Source: Celerinatantimonas yamalensis
GTDB lineage: Bacteria; Pseudomonadota; Gammaproteobacteria; Enterobacterales; Celerinatantimonadaceae
DNA: 64,000 bases
Assembly (NCBI RefSeq): GCF_046054155.1
Contig: NZ_JBEQCT010000001.1
Coordinates: 910,054-974,053 of the forward strand
Direction of reading: 5' to 3'
Below are positions 53,899-62,098 of this stretch, one piece after another. The notes beneath the pieces were generated by a model. It made no database searches. It had not been told where the DNA came from and saw only the letters and a program-made list of their open reading frames with translations. Every line of letters begins with the position of its first letter. Position 1 is the stretch's first letter. The position numbers and the translations under genes were made by a program.

Positions 53899-54831
53899 TT
53901 AAAAATCACCTTTTGATGTGACTTCCCCTTCAATTTTCTCAACAAAGGTTGCAACACAGTCACGTAGCTCGGATAGCTTATCTGGTGTAATTTCCACATG
54001 ATTACCTTCCTTTGTTCTTCCGCCTCTGTGGACTATGTCATGACGAATTACAATGTATTGCATTAGCTGTTCAATTTCTGGCCTTTCGATATCCAACGAA
54101 CTCGAAAAAAGCGGCATAACCCTGTCAAGACGATGCCAGACAGTTTTCTGTATATATTGCTCTACCTGATCTCTTAGCGCCTCAAGACGGTTAAATATAG
54201 TTGATAGCGATAATTTTTCTTTTTTAAACTCGGAGCAGTGGGAAACGAATCTTTTAAAAACGGCCTCATCAGATTTAATCCAATATGACATAGTGTCTGA
54301 CAGGTATGTTTCTAAAGCAGCAATCAGATGTGAATAAAGAAGTTGGCGTAGCAGTCTTTTATGCTCAGAATCTAGAGCCGCTGCGTTTAACGAATCAATT
54401 TCTGATAAACGTTGGAGAAATTGTTGATAAGGTGAGTCTTCCGAGTCAACTTCAAAAGAAAAGTATTCATCGTAATCGGGCTCAGTATGTATTGGGGCCC
54501 ATTCATATATCCCGTCCGACTCTACATCATCAATTACAGCACGTACTATCTCATCATCAAATAAATCCCCGAACCTGCCATACAACTCATCCTCTGCTTC
54601 GTAAGGACCGCCATGAATATAGAGGTATCCTCCTTCGCGGCCATTGTAAGGTGTATCATTCGCAGGGTCCCAAAAACGACTCAGGAACCATTGCCGCATT
54701 GCCTCATGACGCAGGTCAGGCGGTGCTGATGAAAGCCATTCATTATTAGGTTCAAAGCCTGACCTTGTATTCACGCCCGCCTCTTCTGGCAAATCCGGAT
54801 AGTAATCTTCAAGATGGTCGTTATGGCCCAT
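53899..54831 (-). CDS. HEPN-domain protein, candidate RNase toxin
   Basis: In this 310-residue protein residues 1-150 are acidic and of unknown fold (WDPANDTPYNGREGGYLYIH and IYEWAPIHTEPDYDEYF). The C-terminal helical part from about 165 carries RHDIVH at 263-268, the R-x4-H motif of HEPN ribonucleases. HEPN proteins often cut RNA in anti-phage systems and toxin-antitoxin pairs. No antitoxin-like gene shares the cassette. GAGG precedes the ATG. Its attC is the one split by the IS110-family element. Confidence 0.72.
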   Translation of the reverse strand: MGHNDHLEDYYPDLPEEAGVNTRSGFEPNNEWLSSAPPDLRHEAMRQWFLSRFWDPANDTPYNGREGGYLYIHGGPYEAEDELYGRFGDLFDDEIVRAVIDDVESDGIYEWAPIHTEPDYDEYFSFEVDSEDSPYQQFLQRLSEIDSLNAAALDSEHKRLLRQLLYSHLIAALETYLSDTMSYWIKSDEAVFKRFVSHCSEFKKEKLSLSTIFNRLEALRDQVEQYIQKTVWHRLDRVMPLFSSSLDIERPEIEQLMQYIVIRHDIVHRGGRTKEGNHVEITPDKLSELRDCVATFVEKIEGEVTSKGDF

Positions 54832-54882
54832 CGTTAACCTCGGTAAATTTCTTTATGGTCCAGCTTGGGAAAAAGCGAAGCC

Positions 54883-54997
54883 GCTTAACTTCCCACTAAG
54901 GGGCGCTAACACATGGGCTAAAATTAGGAACGAAGTGACGCAGCCCATGTGTTAGCGTCCCAGCGAGCGAAGCGAGAGCCTTGAGTGGTTTGTTATG
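54883..54997 (-). repeat. attC site with a 16-base perfect inverted repeat
   Basis: GCTTAAC at the left and TTTGTTATG at the right. The inner simple sites CCACTAAGG (reading through TCCCACTAAG) and CCTTGAGTGG pair with one extra base, as expected. In the loop, CGCTAACACATGGGCT (54904-54919) and AGCCCATGTGTTAGCG (54942-54957) are perfectly complementary. It follows the DUF4160 gene. Confidence 0.75.
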
Positions 54998-55415
54998 TGC
55001 CAACGTACTCGCCTACAGTACAATTCGTAGGGCGCTTGTCATTCCAAGATTTAATTAAGAGTTCTTTTGCTTCTGCATGCCAAAATTTGATCACTTTATA
55101 ATCTTTCCCACTAATACTACCTTCCAGCTTTTCACAGTTTTCAATGCCAAAGCTAGCGTTTATGTTTGGCGACTTAACATGAAAGTGAGGTGGTGGATGC
55201 TCGTTAGAGTAAATTTCTATTTTTAACGATTTTACCTTTGCTACTAGCTGCTTTATTTCGATTAAGCATAGTTTGCCATCGTATTCTTCAACGTAACATG
55301 GACCATGTAAGAGCGCATCAAGCCATTCAGCAAATTCGTCGATATCGTCAAGTTCATCAGGTGAAACTTTGTGAAATCGATTGTATTGTCTAGCAATATC
55401 CTTCGGAATACTCAC
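54993..55415 (-). CDS. DUF4160 domain protein
   Basis: In this 140-residue protein the DUF4160 signature is IEIYSNEHPPPHFHVKSPNI and WHAEAKELLIKSWND. The first 60 residues (ARQYNRFHKVSPDELDDIDEF) are an extra segment. DUF4160 proteins are often next to a DUF2442 partner in toxin-antitoxin-like pairs, but no partner is seen here. A GTG at 55415, with AAGGAGG five bases upstream, is the likely start. A cassette gene. Confidence 0.8.
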   Translation of the reverse strand: MSIPKDIARQYNRFHKVSPDELDDIDEFAEWLDALLHGPCYVEEYDGKLCLIEIKQLVAKVKSLKIEIYSNEHPPPHFHVKSPNINASFGIENCEKLEGSISGKDYKVIKFWHAEAKELLIKSWNDKRPTNCTVGEYVGT

Positions 55416-55431
55416 TAAACCTCCTTGGCAC

Positions 55432-55553
55432 ATAACGCCCGGTTAAGCAGCTGCCAAAGCTATAACTAACTTGCTGCAACGCGCCATAAACACTAAGCCA
55501 TTTGGTATTAAAAATGCCACACGTTGGCAGTCTGGCTTTAACCGTTTGTTATG
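55432..55553 (-). repeat. attC site (long Vibrio repeat type)
   Basis: ATAACGCCCGGTTAAGCAGC at the left; ATGCCACACGTTGGCAGTCT and TTAACCGTTTGTTATG at the right. About 122 bases and well conserved. Confidence 0.9.
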
Positions 55554-55579
55554 TGCTTTGTAAAGCTAATAACGATGAC

Positions 55580-56320
55580 TTAACCTGGAATGATTGGCAT
55601 CTCCGCAGGGTTTGCGAAATATAATGTAAAGAAAATTGCTATCGTTCCTAAAGCTGTTATGGTTAAACCAGAAATATTTATTTTGGCTTGGATTTTTTCC
55701 TTAGCTACTCCAGAAAAAATTAGAGCGACACTAAGACTAATTAATATTCGAGAAAATAAGTACTCCATCCCCGTGTCAATATCTATAAAAAATACCACTA
55801 ACCCAGAAGCAACAAATAATATGATACCGATAATAAGTGATACCCAGTCAATCTTTATTGATGTCAATTTATAGCTACCTTTTGCATCAAAGCCATTTGT
55901 AGGCAAATTATACTTAATGAATCTATTTTTTAAGGTCAGCGCTTGATTTTTTTTATATGTCTTAAAAATCTGTTGCGATGTTTTCAAAAAATTAGCGTCT
56001 GGAGAATACGGGACGGACACCGTCTTTGTTGAAGTAGAAATCATCACATCCCAATAAGTAATCGAATAATCGAGTATATTTTCAATACTGGTTAAAACAT
56101 CTTCAATTTGGGTCTTTGAAAGCGACTCACTTTCCGAAGAAATGCTTGAAAGAAAGGATTCAAATTTAGAAAAAAACTTTGTTCCCTGTAAATGGGCTGC
56201 ATTTAGCTCATTTACAGGAACATTAGGCATACTTGATAACACTTTTTGAAAGCACTCATCAAGACTATTCTTTTCGTTAGAAACTTTGTCTTCCAATGAA
56301 CTGAATTTTTTAGGATCCAT
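55580..56320 (-). CDS. Membrane protein of unknown function, second gene of a two-gene cassette
   Basis: The 246-residue product has a soluble helical N-terminal part of about 150 residues (SSISSESESLSKTQIEDVLT) followed by three hydrophobic helices (about 154-176, 188-206 and 214-236). No known domain is recognised. Its start overlaps the end of the 84-residue gene by 11 bases, so the two are translationally coupled. A soluble sensor-like part joined to a compact membrane region is the layout of many anti-phage effectors, but that is only suggestive. Confidence 0.7.
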   Translation of the reverse strand: MDPKKFSSLEDKVSNEKNSLDECFQKVLSSMPNVPVNELNAAHLQGTKFFSKFESFLSSISSESESLSKTQIEDVLTSIENILDYSITYWDVMISTSTKTVSVPYSPDANFLKTSQQIFKTYKKNQALTLKNRFIKYNLPTNGFDAKGSYKLTSIKIDWVSLIIGIILFVASGLVVFFIDIDTGMEYLFSRILISLSVALIFSGVAKEKIQAKINISGLTITALGTIAIFFTLYFANPAEMPIIPG

Positions 56321-56564
56321 TACTTCCTGACTTACCTGCTGCTACTTTTATTTGCAATAAAATATTTTTTGATGCGCTCATATCAATACTTTCAAATAGA
56401 AAACATTCAGTATTTTCAACAACATCATATACTATTTTACGAAACTCATCTTCTGTAGTAGTTGCTGTTAAGCGAAGCAATATTTCAGCAACTTCGTTGT
56501 TACTAGGTGTTTCTACAAACTTAAATTTCTCTTGAATTAAATTTGCAATATCCTGTTGAGTCAT
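56310..56564 (-). CDS. Small protein of unknown function, first gene of a two-gene cassette
   Basis: The 84-residue soluble product starts MTQQDIANLIQEKFKFVETP and contains EVAEILLRLTATTTEDEFRK and NTECFLFESIDMSASKNILL. Predicted mixed alpha/beta. AAAGGGAAAG precedes the ATG. Coupling to the downstream membrane protein suggests a functional pair. It is upstream of the attC at 56673 and so belongs to the cassette that ends at 55432. Confidence 0.68.
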   Translation of the reverse strand: MTQQDIANLIQEKFKFVETPSNNEVAEILLRLTATTTEDEFRKIVYDVVENTECFLFESIDMSASKNILLQIKVAAGKSGSNGS

Positions 56565-56672
56565 TAGTCTTTCCCTTTATAAGTTACGCCTATCTACCTG
56601 TATTTTAAGCATTTTAATCATAAGTACAACGTTATAGTGATACTTTTATGATATCGAGCAAAGACCCGGCAC

Positions 56673-56762
56673 ATAACGTGTAGTTCAATTGCCGAATGCT
56701 GGCGCTAATTTTGGGAACCAAAATTCGTGACAGTAGAAGGTCAATTGTAACGTTTTGTTATG
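56673..56762 (-). repeat. attC site
   Basis: ATAACGTGTAGTTCAATTGC at the left, GTCAATTGTAACGTTTTGTTATG at the right; ATTTTGGGAACCAAAAT forms the apical stem. It follows the gene at 56769. Confidence 0.77.
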
Positions 56763-56768
56763 TGCGTT

Positions 56769-57017
56769 CTACCGACTTAACTTACTTTGTTGATATTTTC
56801 TCCTGAACCATTTTAATGAACCAAAAATGAAACCAACTAACAACCAACTAGCCAGACTTTTGAATAAATACGCAGGAGACAGTTCTGCTGAGTGAGAAAA
56901 ATAGTTATAGATATTATCTAGAATAAATACCGGAATAGAAAAACATATAAAACCATTAAAGATTAAAAATTGTAGATAACCCCTGTTTTCCCAGTAGTTA
57001 TTTGAAGATTTTTCCAT
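56769..57017 (-). CDS. Small membrane protein
   Basis: The 82-residue product has two hydrophobic helices (about 17-33 and 52-66) and a basic tail (KWFRRKYQQSKLSR), so the C-terminus is probably cytosolic. No family is recognised. AGGGCG precedes the ATG. It is alone in its cassette. Confidence 0.65.
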   Translation of the reverse strand: MEKSSNNYWENRGYLQFLIFNGFICFSIPVFILDNIYNYFSHSAELSPAYLFKSLASWLLVGFIFGSLKWFRRKYQQSKLSR

Positions 57018-57123
57018 GATATATAGCGCCCTAATTGAATCCTATGAATACAATTTATCACTTAGTAAAACTGAATTGGAGTGAATTTTAGTTACTGATA
57101 GATTTAATGATTTTTGAAAGCGC

Positions 57124-57192
57124 ATAACGCCGCCAGCAGGGGCAGACAAAGCGCGCAGCGGTTTGGCTGTCCCTCTGGCTGGCTTTGTTAGG
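57124..57192 (-). repeat. attC site (short type)
   Basis: ATAACGCCGCCAGCAGGGGC at the left; TGTCCCTCTGGCTGGCTTTGTTAG at the right. The two sides pair (GCCAGCAGGGGCAG with CTGTCCCTCTGGC), and CGCGCAGCG is the loop. Confidence 0.9.
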
Positions 57193-57619
57193 CATTTAGT
57201 TTATCCATCATTTCGTTAATTGGTAGCTCAGCCTCAAAAAACTTTTTAAAGGCCAAGTGTAACGATCTGATCCAAGTTTCACTTTCAGGAAATTTTAGGA
57301 ATTTTAATGCTTTTTCGGGTATAGGGTTCTTCTGATAATGAAAGGTTGAGTTTCTAAAAAGCCGAAGTGCGTCTACAAACTCTTCTTGGGAAAGGAGCTC
57401 ATCCACTTTTTGGTTGGTACATTTAAGCTCTTTGTAACCTTCTATTACGACGTAGATTAGCCCATAGAGAACAGATAGCCGTGCAAAGGATGAATGAAAC
57501 TCTGCAAATTCAGCCAAGCCTTCTGGAAGACCATGCTCTCCACCGACCTTAGTCGCAACAACTTCTTTTACTGCATCTGCATTTAGCCAATGTTTGTGGA
57601 GTGATATTAGTTCTTCCAT
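57188..57619 (-). CDS. Unknown helical protein with a HEPN-like R-x4-H motif
   Basis: The 143-residue all-helical protein contains LRLFRNSTFHYQKNP, where R89 and H94 form an R-N-x3-H arrangement like the HEPN ribonuclease motif. The helix SVLYGLIYVVIEGYKELK lies before it, as in HEPN folds. The assignment rests on this motif and helical content only. GAGGAC precedes the ATG. It is the cassette just downstream of Gabija. Confidence 0.6.
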   Translation of the reverse strand: MEELISLHKHWLNADAVKEVVATKVGGEHGLPEGLAEFAEFHSSFARLSVLYGLIYVVIEGYKELKCTNQKVDELLSQEEFVDALRLFRNSTFHYQKNPIPEKALKFLKFPESETWIRSLHLAFKKFFEAELPINEMMDKLNA

Positions 57620-57634
57620 AAGTCCTCGTATTGC

Positions 57635-57702
57635 TTAACGCATTGCTCACCGGAAAATTAGGAGCGCAGCGAGTAATTTTTCCGTGTGCAGAAACTTGTT
57701 AG
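57635..57702 (-). repeat. attC site (short type) ending the Gabija cassette
   Basis: TAACGCATTGCTCACCGGAA at the left; TTTTTCCGTGTGCAGAAACT and TTGTTAG at the right. It is nearly the same as the IS-interrupted attC at 52268. It lies 70 bases beyond the gajB stop. Confidence 0.85.
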
Positions 57703-57773
57703 AGAGCAAATAGCAATACGCTGCGGGTTGCCGCAGGTTTTTCTCTCTATGAAGAAAGAGCATATTTATTGCG

Positions 57774-59405
57774 CTATCGATACAATCCATCTAATCCAGG
57801 CAACGAAAAGAATTGAGACGGTTTTCCTGTTTTGGTTTCATAGTCTCGATTGAGACGACTATTACTTGTAACTAGAACGCAATAATTTTTCGCTCTAGTT
57901 ATCCCAACAAAATGTAAATTCAACTCCTGCTCCCAATTATCATATATTACATCGAAGCAACCTCGAACAAACTTTCTTTTAGGGTGAATCCAATCGTATA
58001 GATCCAAGTGATAGACAAGCTCAAATTCTAGCCCTTTAGATTTATGAAGCGTCATAACTTGAACTTCATTCTCATTTATCGGCTTATAGTGCTGAAGCAA
58101 CCTAGATTCCAAGCATATTGTATTGATCAACTCTTTATCTGAAGCACTGATATCGACATTTAAGACTTGACCAGTGATATCCACAATTGCACGTGATAGT
58201 TCATCTTGAACTTTATCACCAATAGCTGATATCGTTTTACGCAATACAGATAAACTATTATTCGAAACTGGAGTAAATGACTGTATATACTCAACAACAT
58301 CATTTAAACGATGATGCTCGTCGAATCGAAACCTTAAAAGCTGAGAAAATAAATTACAACCCCTTGTGTTTCTGACTGCCAATGGGTCTTCGTCAAAGAT
58401 TCGAAACGGTACATTTAATCCATTACTAAGAAATTCTAGAGATATGTTATTTCTTACAAGTATTCCTATTTGCGAGTATGATTCAACTAGATTATTCTTA
58501 AATGCAAGTTCAATTGACTCATTTATTTTTTCAGTAACATCTACTTGAGTGCCTGTGTAGTTGCGCCTATATACTCTGATATCACTAGCTGGCAATAAAT
58601 CACATTCAGCGTCGTAAAGCCGGTTAGAATAATTAGTAATTGATGGGTGACAGCGATGATTGATATTTACGATATGATGTTCGAAGACATCAGGTTTGTT
58701 TGTTAACTCTTTAATAAACTCAGGGTCACTCCCACGCCAAGCATAGATAGATTGTTGTACATCACCAACTGCAACACCTACTAGCCCCAGTTCTAGTAAC
58801 TTGAGAAAGAGTACATGTTGTGGCTCAGATGAGTCTTGATATTCATCTATGTATACCGAGTTGTATTTTGCTGCAATATATCTTTGACAAGCATGAGATT
58901 CCGTTATGACATGATTGGCTATCACACCAAGCAGTTCGAGCAAGACAAAACCATGATCGAATAATATGACAATATCATCTTCTAAGCATTTAAAAGTAGT
59001 TGAGTTTACCTCATCGCTGTAATGAGGTATTAGACTCAGTTTGTCCATAACACATTTAGGTATTTCATCAAATTTAATGCACTCTAATTGGTGCTTTTGC
59101 CTATCAAGAACTCTTGCCAAAAAAGGATGTATAATCTCACTCAAACAAAAATGATCAATAGTGCCAAAAAAGCTCATTTTTGTATCGCAAGCATTCTTCT
59201 TACATCGCTTTCTTAATTCCTTACTGGCCTTTACAGTAAAAGTAATCCCAATAACACCTCGATAAGACGGAAGCTCTTTAACTTCATTTCTTATCTTTTC
59301 TGCAATAACAGTAGTCTTTCCACTTCCTGGGCAAGCAGTAATGACCATATTTGAATTTGAGCTTATCGCTGCTTTTTGATCTGGAGTATACTCGAAATCA
59401 CTCAT
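57774..59405 (-). CDS. gajB: Gabija protein GajB (UvrD-like helicase)
   Basis: This 543-residue superfamily 1A helicase has motif I ITACPGSGKTTVIAEKIR, motif II VYIDEYQDSSEPQHVLF, motif III SIYAWRGSDPEFI, motif V VMTLHKSKGLEFELVY and motif VI HFVGITRAKNYCVL. In Gabija, GajB works with GajA against phages, sensing DNA ends or nucleotide state; it is not a general repair helicase. It begins one base after the gajA stop, with the ribosome binding site inside the end of gajA. Slightly longer than the best-studied GajB (about 490-500). Confidence 0.9.
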   Translation of the reverse strand: MSDFEYTPDQKAAISSNSNMVITACPGSGKTTVIAEKIRNEVKELPSYRGVIGITFTVKASKELRKRCKKNACDTKMSFFGTIDHFCLSEIIHPFLARVLDRQKHQLECIKFDEIPKCVMDKLSLIPHYSDEVNSTTFKCLEDDIVILFDHGFVLLELLGVIANHVITESHACQRYIAAKYNSVYIDEYQDSSEPQHVLFLKLLELGLVGVAVGDVQQSIYAWRGSDPEFIKELTNKPDVFEHHIVNINHRCHPSITNYSNRLYDAECDLLPASDIRVYRRNYTGTQVDVTEKINESIELAFKNNLVESYSQIGILVRNNISLEFLSNGLNVPFRIFDEDPLAVRNTRGCNLFSQLLRFRFDEHHRLNDVVEYIQSFTPVSNNSLSVLRKTISAIGDKVQDELSRAIVDITGQVLNVDISASDKELINTICLESRLLQHYKPINENEVQVMTLHKSKGLEFELVYHLDLYDWIHPKRKFVRGCFDVIYDNWEQELNLHFVGITRAKNYCVLVTSNSRLNRDYETKTGKPSQFFSLPGLDGLYR

Positions 59406-59406
59406 G

Positions 59407-61107
59407 TTATTGGCCTACCATCTTAACAGCATGATGCAATGGCTTAGCTAACTCCCCCCCACTTAACCCTGCAAGCGCCTTTTGATTTTGTGACAAAAAA
59501 TCTCGCATTCTAATAGCTTTCTTACTCTGCAAGTATTTTACTGCATCATTAATAGCGGTCTTTCCGGAATAATTTAACAATTCATCCGGAAGCTCTAAAG
59601 CCAGATCCGCTTCTAGATCAATCTTTGAAAGAAATATTCCGTGTGGATTTATTTTATCTGAAGTCGTTTTCCAAAATCCAGAGTCAACTAAGCCTTGCGA
59701 AGTTGTTGTTGGTGTATAGTCGGGGCCAATAGCTAGGCCAGCCAATGATAAGCATCTATTAATACCGACAGCTCTTTTGTTAACACTATTTTTAATACCT
59801 GAAACATCATTATCTGTTCTAAACACCCAAGGTATTTCCATAGCATCCAAAATTTTTCTGTAAACTTTGAATTGAATTCCATCAACACTCAGGATTGAGA
59901 TATTATGAAAATCCAAATCTATTCCTATCTGTATTGCCAATTCTTCGTAAAAGAGTTTTTCTGATGGTCCTTCAACCAAAAAAACACAGCTAGAAAAAAA
60001 GGCCTCAGCAGGAAGAATACTCATCCTATAACCTAAGTCGTCCCATGCATCGGAAATACATGCCGAACAGCCACCGTTAGCCGCTACACTTCCATTTTCA
60101 GCCAAGAGAATTCGAACTATTGAGTCTGGCTTATATCGTTCTGTTATTTGAGGAGAATGGCTTGTAATTATAGTTTGTCCGGGAAGATCATGGATTAAAT
60201 AATCAGCCAGCTTCCGTTGTTGATGTGGATGTAAATGAGCTTCAGGTTCTTCAACACAATAAAATGTAACCTCGTGTTCAGGATCAAACTCTCTTTGACT
60301 TTTTGCCTTCCATAAGGCTAATAATATTTGATTATTTCGACCATCACCACCAAGCATTAGTTTTGAGCCAGATGTAGATGCGCCTAATTCTAAATTTTCA
60401 ATAAACTTATTTACTTTTATAGCCCCAGTATCTAAATGAACACTATAGTTATCATTTTTATATGAAAGTTTTTTCAACTCCTCATTAACTGCTGAGGTAG
60501 CATCTTTCACATAGTTAAGCTCCGCAATCTTTTCATTAACTTCGTTTAACTTGGCTGATATGGCTACCATTTCAACTTGGTCATGCTCGAGTTCTTCGTC
60601 TTCAAGGCGGTCTTGAGACTGTTTAAGTAATTGTCTTTTTTCTATTTGAATAAACTTTTGAAGGTCTCTTCGGGATTGTACATATCGTAAATTTAACTGT
60701 TTCAAATAGAATCTTGATGGAATAAGCTCAAGCTCATCATCCGAACATCCGATAGATATCTCGTAATCTAGTGTCTTTCTATCTGCTGTAATAGCAATCA
60801 CGGTCTTACTTTCATCACTCACACTCCCCTTCAGCGCAGAAAGAACAGCATCCTCATTGATATCAGAAAAATAGATTTTAATAGAGAAAGATTCTGCCTG
60901 AATTCCATCGTTATCTATGAAGAAATCCGTAGCTTCCGGCTCAATATCCCTATCTGACAACGACTTATCAAGTAGCAAACGGATGCTATAGAGTAAATTT
61001 GTTTTACCAACATCATTGCTTCCAATCATTAGCGTCTTATCTGTAAAGCGAATAGTTGCGTCTCGGAAGTTCCTAAAGCCTTCAAGACTCACTTTTTCAA
61101 TTATCAA
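59407..61107 (-). CDS. gajA: Gabija protein GajA (OLD-family ATPase-TOPRIM nuclease)
   Basis: The 566-residue protein has an N-terminal ABC-type ATPase: Walker A IGSNDVGKTN (28-37), signature region MLGGDGRNNQILLALWKA, Walker B FYCVEEPEAHLHPHQQ and SHSPQITERY. A C-terminal TOPRIM domain follows with VFLVEGPSEKLFYEEL (catalytic glutamate) and FRTDNDVS (D-x-D). GajA is a DNA-nicking nuclease, held in check by nucleotides, and acts with GajB in anti-phage defence. The start is a TTG with AAGGAT upstream. It is the first gene of the cassette between the attC sites at 57635 and 61193. Confidence 0.9.
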   Translation of the reverse strand: MIIEKVSLEGFRNFRDATIRFTDKTLMIGSNDVGKTNLLYSIRLLLDKSLSDRDIEPEATDFFIDNDGIQAESFSIKIYFSDINEDAVLSALKGSVSDESKTVIAITADRKTLDYEISIGCSDDELELIPSRFYLKQLNLRYVQSRRDLQKFIQIEKRQLLKQSQDRLEDEELEHDQVEMVAISAKLNEVNEKIAELNYVKDATSAVNEELKKLSYKNDNYSVHLDTGAIKVNKFIENLELGASTSGSKLMLGGDGRNNQILLALWKAKSQREFDPEHEVTFYCVEEPEAHLHPHQQRKLADYLIHDLPGQTIITSHSPQITERYKPDSIVRILLAENGSVAANGGCSACISDAWDDLGYRMSILPAEAFFSSCVFLVEGPSEKLFYEELAIQIGIDLDFHNISILSVDGIQFKVYRKILDAMEIPWVFRTDNDVSGIKNSVNKRAVGINRCLSLAGLAIGPDYTPTTTSQGLVDSGFWKTTSDKINPHGIFLSKIDLEADLALELPDELLNYSGKTAINDAVKYLQSKKAIRMRDFLSQNQKALAGLSGGELAKPLHHAVKMVGQ

Positions 61108-61192
61108 TTTAAGTATCCTTTAAAACAATCTGAAAGCTCAGGTTTTGATAGCAAGCAAATTTTCTCATCATGCAATGAATCAGAGTTGCCCT

Positions 61193-61296
61193 CTAACGCC
61201 TTAATAACTGGCGTGTAGGTTGGTGTTGTTTTTGCATCTTTTTCTTTTGCAAAAACGATGACAACCGTAATACGTCCAGTTGATTAACTTGTTATA
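61193..61296 (-). repeat. attC site
   Basis: CTAACGCCTTAATAACTGGC at the left; CGTCCAGTTGATTAACTTGTTATA at the right. The arms pair well (TTAATAACTGG with CCAGTTGATTAA, one base extra). GATGCAAAAACA-like and TTTTTGCATC sequences lie near the apex. It follows the gene at 61297. Confidence 0.8.
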
Positions 61297-61929
61297 TCAA
61301 TGGTTAATGATTTCCATTAGTATTTTTCCGTACTTATTTTTTTTGTATATAACCCCACCTGAATCTTCTTCACCAAGATCCCCACCATCCATGCCACCGA
61401 AGCTTAAAAAACCTACTTTATAAAGCTCTCCAGCAGTAAGTTGGTCGCTAGCACAACCATCAGAAAAATCTAATATAAAGTTTAAATCGCGATAAAAAGC
61501 ACGTTCAATCATTAAACAAATACGAATTGCTTCATCATAAGAGCAACGGTCAAGAAAGTGCAATTCAAATGTTCGAGCATATAATTTAAATTTACTAATA
61601 TCGTCAGTTTTATCAATTAAATTCAAAATTGTTTCGCCAAACTTCTCTCTTTTAGAATCATTTGATAATTCTTCAGACACAAATTTAGCTCTTGCTTCTT
61701 CGTCAATATTTTTAAACTCAACAAGAAATTTGAGTAGTTTCTTTACATAAAACCTTTCTTTTATCGAAATCCCAGATTTAAACAATCCAACTACAGAGCC
61801 GATAATTGGAATATCCTTTAATACTCCACCTTCTAATAAAGAGTCTACGCCAACCTCAAGGAGGTTAGAGGAAACGTTTGTCAGTTCATTACCTAGATTT
61901 GTAGCTAATGTTTTTTCTAATTGATTCAT
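61297..61929 (-). CDS. Unknown cassette protein with a glycine-rich hydrophobic segment
   Basis: In the 210-residue product residues 30-55 read SLLEGGVLKDIPIIGSVVGL followed by FKSGIS, a hydrophobic glycine-rich stretch short of a full helix. Residues 57-150 are helical and charged. The C-terminal 60 residues end in a wing-like GGVIYKKNKYGKILMEI. No family is recognised with certainty; I have the impression of relatives next to defence genes, but cannot verify it. GAGGCG precedes the ATG. It sits between Gabija and the TIR-like cassette. Confidence 0.68.
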   Translation of the reverse strand: MNQLEKTLATNLGNELTNVSSNLLEVGVDSLLEGGVLKDIPIIGSVVGLFKSGISIKERFYVKKLLKFLVEFKNIDEEARAKFVSEELSNDSKREKFGETILNLIDKTDDISKFKLYARTFELHFLDRCSYDEAIRICLMIERAFYRDLNFILDFSDGCASDQLTAGELYKVGFLSFGGMDGGDLGEEDSGGVIYKKNKYGKILMEIINH

Positions 61930-61951
61930 AGCGCCTCAAAAATTGGTGGAT

Positions 61952-62076
61952 ATAACGGGGAGCTCAGCCGCCCGGAGCGAGAACCGAGAACTTCCCAACA
62001 ATTAAATTCTTTTGAAAAACCAAGGTCTTTCAAAAAGCCGCTATCTCTCCGGGTCGGCCTGCAGCGTTTTGTTATG
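61952..62076 (-). repeat. attC site, divergent sequence
   Basis: ATAACGGGGAGCTCAGCCGC at the left; CGGCCTGCAGCGTTTTGTTATG at the right. CTTTTGAAAAACCAAGGTCTTTCAAAAAG forms an apical stem. The sequence differs from the long repeat type though the length (125) is similar. Confidence 0.75.
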
Positions 62077-62098
62077 CATTTAACTCTACTAATTCCAA

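Noticed and set aside
54306..54749. 147-codon plus-strand frame
   Set aside because: It is entirely antisense to the HEPN gene, which has better coding character, a ribosome binding site and cassette orientation.
57774..61107. Other anti-phage systems with an OLD-like ATPase (such as PARIS) or a lone OLD nuclease
   Set aside because: The partner gene is a full UvrD-like helicase rather than a DUF4435 protein, and the gene order and spacing fit Gabija.
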